7,329 bases of DNA, taken from assembly GCA_030590185.1 (NCBI GenBank), contig JAUUZB010000166.1, positions 1 through 7,329 of the forward strand. Reading direction: 5' to 3'. This stretch comes from Deltaproteobacteria bacterium. Its GTDB lineage: Bacteria; Myxococcota; XYA12-FULL-58-9; JAUUZB01. Both the position numbers and the translations under genes were made by a program. The notes beneath the pieces are model-generated. The model searched no databases. It saw only the letters and a program-made list of their open reading frames with translations, and had not been told where the DNA came from. Positions 1 through 6,545 of this stretch are shown piece by piece (position 1 is the stretch's first letter; each line of letters begins with the position of its first letter).

Positions 1-3000
1 CATGGCCAACAACCCGAGCCAAACGCTGCGCGGAATGGCGTAGTTGAGCCGTACCCGGTGCATGCCCGGGGGGAGCTCGATGCCCCGCACCAGGCCATTG
101 ACGCGCAGGATCGGTGTAGGCTCGCCGTTGAGGGTGGCGTCCCAGCCCGGGTGGAAGCGATCATTGATCACCAGGAGCGTCCCCTCGGGCGGTGCCTCGA
201 CCTCGATTTCGACCTCGCTCGAGGTGAACCGGGAGAGGTGCACCCGCCCTTTTCCCAGCTCTCGGCTGCCCTCCTGGCCTTGCACGAGGGCAACCTCCCC
301 CGGCACGAAATCGGGATGGTGCAACAGCCGCAACCGGGCGGTGGCCAGGTCCGTGACCCCGATGGTCCTAGCGACGGTATAGGCGCGGGGTAGGGCATCG
401 GCGTTCTCATAGAGCGCCAAGCCCGCCGCCATCTCGGCGACCGGCGTGTAGGCGTACCCGGCGCACCCGGCCTCGAGCTCGAGGCTCGCTAAGGGCGGCA
501 GTGCCGCTCCGGCGGGCTTCAGGGTGAGTTGGACCTCGCGCAGGGATGACCCGACCAACACCGTGCGCGAAAAGGTGCCGGTCTCGGCCAAGGCCTCGGC
601 CGGAACGATCCACCGCGATCGCCACGGCCGCTCGCCGCGTGGTCGCGTGTGCGGCGAGAGGCCAACGGCAAACGAGCTTGGCTCGCCGCTGGCCAGGACG
701 GCGCGCAGGGTGAGGGGCCAAACCGGCACGAAGGTGTCGAGCTCCGCGATGCCACCGGGCGCGAGGCGCAGCTCTTCGCCGGCCCAGGAGCTGTCCGTGA
801 ACCACCGCCAGGTGGCGTCCTCTTTCAACAGCGGTTCCCGAAAGGATGCCCCGAGGAGCCGAGCCGACTCGACCACGACCTCACCCTGCCCAAAGAGAAA
901 CACCCTCAACACGCACCGCTTCGGCGCCCCCGTCACCGCCAGCCGGCGGCGGATCACCCTCGCCTCCCCGGTGAGCTGCGCAGCCGGAATGATGAGCTGG
1001 GCGTCGTCGGGGTCAAAGGACGGGCCACCATAGAGGTCGAACACCAGGGCCTCGCTCGCCGGTACGGCCCCGCGAACGACAATCTCCATCAGCAAGCCCT
1101 GGTCGCTGATCTCCTGCGTGGGCCAGTCAAACTCGACATTGGCCTCGGCGTAGCCACCGTTCGGTGTGAGCCGGATCCCGGCGGGGGAAACCGTGGCGCG
1201 TGCCATCCCGTCGACGTGCTGTGGGGTCAGCTCCGCCAACGGCTCATGGAAGCCGACCAAAGAGAGGTCCTCGATCCACACCGGCACGGTCTCGGTATTG
1301 CCCAGGGCCACGATCATCTCCCGGCTGTCCCGGACGATGCCCTCGAGGGGGATGGCGCGGAAGCGGCGCCTGGCCTTGGGATCGATCTGCTGTCTGGTGA
1401 TCTCTTCGTAGCCGTAGCCCCCGTTCCGGCGCGGCCCCATGAAGGTCACCGTCAGGCGGGCTCCGTCGGCCTCGGCCCGACTGGCCACATCGAGATACAG
1501 CACGGCGGCGCCGGGACTCAGGTCGACCCGGCACCGGCGAGCCTGCCTCGGCGTGGGATCGACGCCCGCTCGAGCAATGCACTTCTCATCGACGCCGACC
1601 GTGATGGCGGGTGCATCACAGGTGTGACGCGGCAGGATTAGGTGCGTAACGCCAAATATCGATGGCAAGCGCGAGAAGCGCAAGTCATCCAAGTCCCTGG
1701 GGAAGCCGTGCATGTTGAGCCCGAGCACGGTCTTGGCGTCGAGCGGCGCCGCAGAGGAGTAGCCGCCGAGCCGTTGCATTCCGGGGTGGAGCAAGACGGT
1801 GTTGCCGTTGAGGGCGGACAGCTCGATGGCGGTGCCGGGCTTGAGTGCGTCGACGGCCCCGAGCACGCGGGTGAAACCTCCCCCGGTGTCCAACCGCATG
1901 GCGCGCTCATAGTCGCGGTGGTAGTCCCAGTTGTGCTCCACGAACGTGTGGTGGTGGGTGGCGAGGGCGCCCTCGACCACGAGGGCCACGAGGATGGCGA
2001 TCACCCGCCAACGCATGGTCCGACGCCAGGGGAGGTTGGCGAGGATCAACCAGGCGCCCATCCAGGCCACGGCGAACAAGACCACCCGGGGCTCGACGTC
2101 GGCGTGCCAGAGCCTCACCCAGCGTTCTCGCGGGCCGAGGACGTTTTGTTGACCCGCCCAGACGCTGCCGATCACCAGCAGGGCCAAGCCAAAGGCCCAG
2201 ACGCCCCAGCGCTGGGGAATCAAACGGCCATGCCGGATGACGCCGTCGAGGCCAAAGGCGGCCAGGAACGCCGCGGCGACTCCTAGCTCGTAGTTGTGAC
2301 GGACGGGACCGCGGAAGGTGTTGACCACGGGGATGGCGTGGAGGAGCCGAGCCAACGGTTCCAGGTGCCGTCCGAGCATCAACAGGATGGCCACCACCGC
2401 GACCACCAACCACGCCTTGGCGACCGGGTTGCGGCGCCGGGAGATGGCGCCGGCGATGGCCGCCGCCAAGGCGACCGCACCGATTCGGCTGTAGTGCTCC
2501 GCCCCAATGTCGTTGGGCAAAAAGAGCTCGCTCAGCAGCGCCGGGTTCCAGGACATCGCGGTGCTAAACACGAAGTCGGCGCGCTGACCCATGTCGAGCT
2601 CGCCCGCCAACTCGAGGCTGGGGAAGATCTGTATGGCGGCGAGCAGCCAACAGGGCGTCAGCACCAGAACCGCGGTCAACAGGGGGCGCCACCGTCTGGT
2701 GAACACCGACAGGGCGCCGGACAGCACGAGGGTCATGGCCGCTAGGTAGAGGGCGAGCTGAAAAGCGCCGGCAAAGGGCAGGGGCAGAAAGCTCAGGCAG
2801 GCGCCGGTGATGTTGCGACGACTCGGCGTGCGACCGGCGCGGTGCACGAAGAAGAGAAACAGCGGCGTCCAGGCCCCGGCGACCAAGTACATGGTGTGCC
2901 CACGGTGGCCGAGCATGAACCCGCAGTAGCCGTAGGCCAAGGCGCCGAACAGCGCGGCGAGCTTACGCAGGCGCAGCTCGCGCAAATAGACGTACGCGAA

Positions 3001-3378
3001 GGCCTGGGCGAGAACGTAGTGCAGCAGCTGATAGATGGTGAAGCCGAGCACCGGCGGTAGCACCACCAACAGCAAGCGGACCGGGTAGAGCGTGGCATAC
3101 TCGGGCTCCGCCAACAGCGGCCCGCCGAGCCACAGCTCCGGCGCCCACAGGATATCGAGCTCCAGGAATTTGCGTGCCGAGTGGTAGAGGAGCGGCAAGT
3201 TGGCATTGGCGTCGTCGCCGCCGTCAAGCATCCCGGCGGCGAGGAAGTCCCAGGGAAAGAGGACCAGCGGGGAGAGCAAGCAGACGGCCAGTGGCCAATA
3301 CGGAGCCAGCCGGCGGGCACCCCACGCCGGGCTGACCTCGGGCCCATCAGAGGTGGTATCGCACCCTGGCTCGGTCAT
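1..3378 (-). CDS. Giant YfhO-like polytopic membrane protein with enlarged outer domain (partial, C-terminus outside window)
   Basis: One reading frame stays open from ATG 3378 to the left edge: 1126 codons, no stop. Residues 1-470 are membrane-embedded, with roughly a dozen hydrophobic helices starting at 27-45. The first outer loop has an acidic cluster (D52, D55, D56), then L77-W-A-P and P87-LLAEP...L97-Y-P, as in the YfhO-like gene at 4656-6545. The family's F-R-x-P-x-R element is at 355-360 and a Y-x-x-L-G-L-N-like region at 541-555. Residues 587-986 are an extra beta-rich stretch (separate entry). Family sequence then resumes with L989-Y-E-N...A-L-P-R-A-Y, N1072-D-R-F-H-P-G-W and a closing helix from about 1118. 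YfhO of Bacillus subtilis is a GT-C-type protein needed to glycosylate lipoteichoic acid from a lipid-linked sugar; a similar role here is inference. An in-frame GTG at 3396 is an alternative start; neither start has a strong ribosome site. Family assignment is confident, substrate unknown. Confidence 0.88.
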   Translation of the reverse strand, partial: MTEPGCDTTSDGPEVSPAWGARRLAPYWPLAVCLLSPLVLFPWDFLAAGMLDGGDDANANLPLLYHSARKFLELDILWAPELWLGGPLLAEPEYATLYPVRLLLVVLPPVLGFTIYQLLHYVLAQAFAYVYLRELRLRKLAALFGALAYGYCGFMLGHRGHTMYLVAGAWTPLFLFFVHRAGRTPSRRNITGACLSFLPLPFAGAFQLALYLAAMTLVLSGALSVFTRRWRPLLTAVLVLTPCWLLAAIQIFPSLELAGELDMGQRADFVFSTAMSWNPALLSELFLPNDIGAEHYSRIGAVALAAAIAGAISRRRNPVAKAWLVVAVVAILLMLGRHLEPLARLLHAIPVVNTFRGPVRHNYELGVAAAFLAAFGLDGVIRHGRLIPQRWGVWAFGLALLVIGSVWAGQQNVLGPRERWVRLWHADVEPRVVLFAVAWMGAWLILANLPWRRTMRWRVIAILVALVVEGALATHHHTFVEHNWDYHRDYERAMRLDTGGGFTRVLGAVDALKPGTAIELSALNGNTVLLHPGMQRLGGYSSAAPLDAKTVLGLNMHGFPRDLDDLRFSRLPSIFGVTHLILPRHTCDAPAITVGVDEKCIARAGVDPTPRQARRCRVDLSPGAAVLYLDVASRAEADGARLTVTFMGPRRNGGYGYEEITRQQIDPKARRRFRAIPLEGIVRDSREMIVALGNTETVPVWIEDLSLVGFHEPLAELTPQHVDGMARATVSPAGIRLTPNGGYAEANVEFDWPTQEISDQGLLMEIVVRGAVPASEALVFDLYGGPSFDPDDAQLIIPAAQLTGEARVIRRRLAVTGAPKRCVLRVFLFGQGEVVVESARLLGASFREPLLKEDATWRWFTDSSWAGEELRLAPGGIAELDTFVPVWPLTLRAVLASGEPSSFAVGLSPHTRPRGERPWRSRWIVPAEALAETGTFSRTVLVGSSLREVQLTLKPAGAALPPLASLELEAGCAGYAYTPVAEMAAGLALYENADALPRAYTVARTIGVTDLATARLRLLHHPDFVPGEVALVQGQEGSRELGKGRVHLSRFTSSEVEIEVEAPPEGTLLVINDRFHPGWDATLNGEPTPILRVNGLVRGIELPPGMHRVRLNYAIPRSVWLGLLAM
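463..1542 (-). repeat. Three tandem beta-sandwich-like repeats inside the giant YfhO-like protein (protein-level repeat)
   Basis: Within residues about 613-972 of the giant membrane protein I see three copies of one pattern. Each opens with a strand of the form hydrophobic-x-L-[S/T/A]-P-x-[G/A], with the proline at 622, 739 and 874. About 52-59 residues later comes [I/V]-P-x-x-x-[I/L] (I676-PLEGI, I797-PAAQL, V925-PAEAL). Each closes with a strand of the type seen at the end of carbohydrate-binding jelly rolls (V701-WIEDLSL, V834-VVESARL, L963-ASLEL). Copies A and B are both followed by E-P-L (712-714 and 848-850). Spacing between copies is 117 and 135 residues. The jelly-roll or carbohydrate-binding reading is inference; the repeats are diverged and are not repeats at DNA level. 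Confidence 0.5.
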
Positions 3379-3426
3379 TGGGATCGTTGCTCTCACATAT
3401 ATCGCTCGTACACCAACGACCCCAGG

Positions 3427-3455
3427 TTGTCCGGCGCGGCACCCGTCGGTATGAT
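3427..3455 (+). promoter_or_regulatory. Sigma70-type promoter for the SGNH/YfhO-like operon
   Basis: TTGTCC (3427-3432, four of six matches to TTGACA) and TATGAT (3450-3455, five of six matches to TATAAT) are separated by exactly 17 nt. Transcription would begin near 3461-3463 and leave a leader of about 25 nt before the ATG at 3488. Because the genome is GC-rich, a TATGAT at this distance from a start codon is unlikely to be accidental. Use by the organism is not shown. Confidence 0.55.
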
Positions 3456-3468
3456 CCTGGGATCCGGC

Positions 3469-3473
3469 GGAGG
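3469..3473 (+). promoter_or_regulatory. Candidate ribosome binding site of the SGNH gene, unusually far from the start
   Basis: GGAGG is the only Shine-Dalgarno-like sequence before ATG 3488, but 14 nt separate it from the start, more than the usual 5-10. No earlier in-frame start exists because a TGA lies in frame at 3452-3454. A later start would remove the N-terminal membrane anchor. The spacer contains the dyad GGGTTCAAACCC (3476-3487). Confidence 0.4.
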
Positions 3474-3487
3474 ACGGGTTCAAACCC

Positions 3488-4642
3488 ATGGCGAGAAACT
3501 GGCTCAAGTCCCTGGGCTTCGTAGTCTTCTACGGCGTCGCGGTCGCGGCGTTGGTGGTCCTGATCGACCACGGCCTGCAGCGCCTCTTGGTCGGTGAGAT
3601 CGTTAGCTACACCGAGCGCCATCCCATCTACGACCACCACCTGGTGCCGAGCTCCACTACCCTGGTGCGCAGCCCGGCCTTTCTGTGTGAGATCCGGGCC
3701 AACTCCCTCGGCATCCGCGGACCGGAGATCGAAATCCCCCGCCCCCCGGGCGTGTATCGAATTTTGATGCTCGGCGACTCCTTCACCATGGGCAAGGGCG
3801 TCGCTGAGGACGAGACGTTTAGCGCGCGGTTGGAGGCGCGCCTCAACCGCCGCGTCGCTGAGCTTCCCCACGAGCGCTACGAGGTGATCAACGCCGGCGT
3901 GGATAGCTTCTCTCCCCTGCTCGAGTTCCTGCAGCTGCGCCACCTGCACGACGCCATCGAGCCGAACATGGTCGTGGTCAACATCGACATGTCGGATCTG
4001 CTCCAGGACCAAGGCTCCCACGGCCTCATTGAATTCGACGAGCGGCGATGGCCCCGGAGGCTCAACACCGCCGGCACTGACGGGGAGGATCACGTCTCGC
4101 GTCTCAACGACCGCCAGCGGTTCATCTATCTCAATTTCTATTACCTCGCTGCATTCTATCGCGGATATATTGAGCCGCCACCGCACGGCTTCGCCATGAT
4201 AGCCCTCGCCGCGCCGGAGGTGGTCGAGCACACGTTGAACGTCGAACAGGCCAAGTTCGACCAAGCCTGGTCACACCTGTTCCAGAGCCTGACCTGGATC
4301 CGCGAGTACTGTGACAGCCGCTCCCTGCCCTTGCTGTTGACGGTCTACCCCTGGGCCCACCAGGTCAACGAGCGGGAATGTCGGTTCGCCATCCGCGAGT
4401 TCGTGCCGGAACAGTACGAGCTCTCGGGGCGTAGCGAGGAGCGCATCGCGACCTTCGCCGCGGACAACGGCGTGCCGTTGCAGAACGTCTTTGCGGCCTT
4501 TCGGGAGGCCTCCGGCCGCGAGCCGCTCTACTTCGACGCCGACATCCACTGGACCGCGGCCGGGCACGCGCTGATGGCCCGTGAGCTCGAGCCCTTCGTG
4601 GCCTCGCAGCTGCCGGGAGCCATGGTCCCGCCCGCCCGGTGA
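3488..4642 (+). CDS. Membrane-anchored SGNH/GDSL-type hydrolase or acyltransferase
   Basis: This 384-residue protein starts with a single membrane helix (about 8-27) that would anchor it with the catalytic domain outside the cytoplasm. N72-S-L-G-I-R-G-P-E precedes the catalytic part, as in many bacterial secreted SGNH proteins. Block I is I92-LMLGDSF with the nucleophile Ser98. Block II is N135-A-G-V-D-S, with the oxyanion Gly137. Block III is V164-N-I-D-M-S-D, giving Asn165 but not the classic G-x-N-D. Block V is D352-I-H-W with Asp352 and His354. All four signature residues are therefore present. SGNH enzymes hydrolyse or transfer esters, often acetyl groups on glycans; the substrate here cannot be read. 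The gene is first in a likely two-gene operon with a YfhO-like membrane protein, which favours an envelope polysaccharide or glycolipid target. It lacks the acyltransferase-3 or MBOAT membrane domain that usually supplies acetyl groups in O-acetylation systems. Confidence 0.85.
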   Translation: MARNWLKSLGFVVFYGVAVAALVVLIDHGLQRLLVGEIVSYTERHPIYDHHLVPSSTTLVRSPAFLCEIRANSLGIRGPEIEIPRPPGVYRILMLGDSFTMGKGVAEDETFSARLEARLNRRVAELPHERYEVINAGVDSFSPLLEFLQLRHLHDAIEPNMVVVNIDMSDLLQDQGSHGLIEFDERRWPRRLNTAGTDGEDHVSRLNDRQRFIYLNFYYLAAFYRGYIEPPPHGFAMIALAAPEVVEHTLNVEQAKFDQAWSHLFQSLTWIREYCDSRSLPLLLTVYPWAHQVNERECRFAIREFVPEQYELSGRSEERIATFAADNGVPLQNVFAAFREASGREPLYFDADIHWTAAGHALMARELEPFVASQLPGAMVPPAR

Positions 4643-4655
4643 GCCCGAGGTACCA

Positions 4656-6545
4656 TTGAGCGTGAACGACGCAGGACCAAACACAGGCGGCGCCCCCACG
4701 GTGTTGCCGGGCGTGATTCGTTGGTGGCCCTGGCTCGTGTTGGTGGCCGCGGCGCTGCTGGCCACGAGCACCCTGTGGGTGCAGCTCACCAACTGGGGGG
4801 TACAGGATTGGGACCAGCATCTGTTCTATCAGGCGGTGCCGCGCCTCACGCTGTTGGACCATCATCAGTTCCCGCTGTGGAATCCCTACCACCGCGGCGG
4901 CCTGCCCCTGTTGGCCAACCCGCAATCGCGGTTCCTCTATCCCAGCTTCATCTTCGTCCTGCTCTTCGGCGTGCCGGTGGGCGTCAAGCTCGAGATTCTG
5001 GCGCATAGCCTCTGCATTCTATTCGGTACCTATCGCCTGGCGTCGGGGCTGGGATTGACGCGCGCCCCAGCGGTGATGGCCGCCTTCGTCTACGGGCTCG
5101 GCGGTCTGTTCGTTTCTCCCCTCGGCGGCGGGATGAGCACCTTTCTGGTTGTCGCGTTGATCCCGTGGGTCGTGGATTCCTACCTGCGGTCCTTCGTTGA
5201 CCGCCGGCTGATCCTGGTGACCGTCCTCGGCTTCGCCCTGATGTTCCTGGGCGGGGGCGCCCATCTGGTGCCGATCGTCGGCCTGTGGCTGTTGGTCTTT
5301 GCCTCCCTCGAGGCCAGGGCCCGTGGTCGAGACTCCCTGGCGGTGGCCAAGCGCCTCATCTTCACCGCGGTGACCGCCGCTTGCCTGGCCGGGGTCAAGC
5401 TCATCCCGAGCGTGGCCTTGATGATGAGGTACCCGCGCCTCCGGGCGGACCTCTCCGGTTACAGCCTCCTGGGCCTGACCCAAGCCCTGCTGCTCCCCGC
5501 CGGTGAGGGTGAGGGCTGGTTATCGCCGGAGGGCTTCCTGGCGGGCGCGAGCTGGGGCCCGGACGAGCGCAACCTCTATATCGGTGTTCTCGGTGTCCTG
5601 CTGCTGGTGATCGGCCTGGCGCGGTACGCGCGCCGTCGCTGGGTGTTGGCTGTCTGCCTCCTGGTGTTCCTCTGGCTGGCCATGGGCGATCGGCCGCCGC
5701 TGAGTCTCTGGCAGGGGCTGCGTCAGCTGCCGGTTTTCTCCGCCATGCGGGTGGCGGAGCGTTTTCGTTTTGTTTTCATGATCAGCCTGGCGATCTTCGT
5801 TGGGCTCGGGCTTCAAGCGGTCGAGGTTTGGTTCGCCCGCTGGACCCGGCGCCCGCGGCTGGCCGGCGCCGTGGTGGCCACGGTGCTCACCCTCGTCGGC
5901 GTCGACCTCGCCACCGCCCAGGCCCAGAGCCTGTGGCGCGCCTTCTCCATCCCGCCCCTGACGCTCGGGTCGCCTGAGAGCTTCGCGCAGATCGGGACGT
6001 TCCCCGACTACGATCGTCACGGCTGGACCGATCTCCCCCGGGGGCCCGAGATCGCCTGGGGCGGCCTCTATCCCGCCCTGCTGCTGAATCTTGGCACCAT
6101 CTCCGCCTACGAGCCCATCGCCGAGGGGGAGCCGCCGGTGGCTATTCCACGGGAGGATCCCGCCTATGCCGGCGAGGTGAGCCTGGTCGGTGCCGACGGC
6201 GAGGTCGCTTTCGCTGACTGGTCACCCAACCGCTTGCGCCTGCGGGTGCGGGCCGAGGGACCGGCCACCGTGGTAGTCAACCAGCGTTACGACGACGGTT
6301 GGCGCGCCGCCGATCGGCAGCTCTTCTCCCACCGAGGGCGCTTGGCTGTCCCCGTCGCCACCGGTGCGCACCGGATCGAGTTGACCTATCGACCCACCTC
6401 TTTTTTTGTTGGCCTCGGCTTCACCGGGGTAGGCCTGGTGCTCGGGCTCCTCCTTTTGGTGCGCCGGCCACGGCCGGCCCCTCGGGCTCAGGGGGCCCCG
6501 GGGAAGGTCGGTCGCGACGTCCAGAGCGACGTCTCACCGAGCTGA
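4656..6545 (+). CDS. YfhO-like GT-C-type polytopic membrane protein, short form
   Basis: The protein has about 629 residues. N-terminal helix 24-41 is followed by an outer loop with an acidic pair (D51-W-D53) and L74-W-N-P...G-L-P84-LLANP...L94-Y-P, the hallmark loop of YfhO-like proteins. About ten more helices follow up to roughly 420. The family's L-P-x4-M-R-x3-R-F-R element is at 358-371. A compact outer beta domain (about 430-580) contains V541-N-Q-R-Y-D-D-G-W and ends in a last helix (582-602) and a basic tail. The start is uncertain: TTG 4656 has GAGG (4647-4650) 5 nt upstream; GTG 4662 is 11 nt from it and equally possible; GTG 4581 would overlap the upstream gene by 62 bp and add a non-conserved tail. 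The 13-19 nt gap after the SGNH gene implies co-transcription. Transfer of a sugar from a polyprenyl carrier is inferred from B. subtilis YfhO. It is shorter than usual for the family. Confidence 0.85.
   Translation: MSVNDAGPNTGGAPTVLPGVIRWWPWLVLVAAALLATSTLWVQLTNWGVQDWDQHLFYQAVPRLTLLDHHQFPLWNPYHRGGLPLLANPQSRFLYPSFIFVLLFGVPVGVKLEILAHSLCILFGTYRLASGLGLTRAPAVMAAFVYGLGGLFVSPLGGGMSTFLVVALIPWVVDSYLRSFVDRRLILVTVLGFALMFLGGGAHLVPIVGLWLLVFASLEARARGRDSLAVAKRLIFTAVTAACLAGVKLIPSVALMMRYPRLRADLSGYSLLGLTQALLLPAGEGEGWLSPEGFLAGASWGPDERNLYIGVLGVLLLVIGLARYARRRWVLAVCLLVFLWLAMGDRPPLSLWQGLRQLPVFSAMRVAERFRFVFMISLAIFVGLGLQAVEVWFARWTRRPRLAGAVVATVLTLVGVDLATAQAQSLWRAFSIPPLTLGSPESFAQIGTFPDYDRHGWTDLPRGPEIAWGGLYPALLLNLGTISAYEPIAEGEPPVAIPREDPAYAGEVSLVGADGEVAFADWSPNRLRLRVRAEGPATVVVNQRYDDGWRAADRQLFSHRGRLAVPVATGAHRIELTYRPTSFFVGLGFTGVGLVLGLLLLVRRPRPAPRAQGAPGKVGRDVQSDVSPS

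Larger units (their letters stand above)
3379..3487. promoter_or_regulatory. Divergent intergenic control region
   Basis: This 109-bp region separates the leftward giant membrane gene from the rightward SGNH operon, and both genes must start transcription in or next to it. Its left part (3395-3403, ACATATATC) is clearly AT-richer than the surrounding sequence. On the minus strand TATATG at 3396-3401 could be a -10 element for the leftward gene, but I find no convincing -35 at the right distance. A 6-bp inverted repeat, TCGTTG 3384-3389 and CAACGA 3414-3419, brackets that AT-rich spot. No riboswitch-like or terminator-like structure is visible. Confidence 0.6.

Noticed and set aside
649..3060. 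A series of open frames on the plus strand (649-1641, 1642-2286, 2296-2745, 2842-3060)
   Set aside because: They lie codon-on-codon opposite the giant YfhO-like gene, where few stops are expected at this GC content. Their products are low-complexity and Gly/Arg/His-rich with no recognisable domain.
1638..3347. Minus-strand frames at 2793-3347, 1907-2413 and 1638-1910, which could suggest several small genes or a frameshifted gene
   Set aside because: The true frame runs unbroken from 3378 to position 1 and gives coherent YfhO-like sequence throughout; these are other-frame shadows rich in Ser, Arg and Pro.
3347..4264. A 305-codon open frame on the minus strand opposite the SGNH gene
   Set aside because: It lies antisense to a protein with intact SGNH motifs, its product shows no membrane helices or known motifs, and long antisense frames are expected in GC-rich coding DNA.
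4581..4655. Extended N-terminus of the short YfhO-like protein from GTG 4581
   Set aside because: It would overlap the SGNH gene by 62 bp. The added residues are Ser/Pro/Arg-rich with no signal-like character, and a ribosome site fits the starts at 4656 or 4662 better.
6401..6407. Run of seven T within the short YfhO-like gene, possible slippage or sequencing-error site
   Set aside because: The frame on both sides is coherent: the preceding outer domain and the following membrane helix read through in one frame to the stop.
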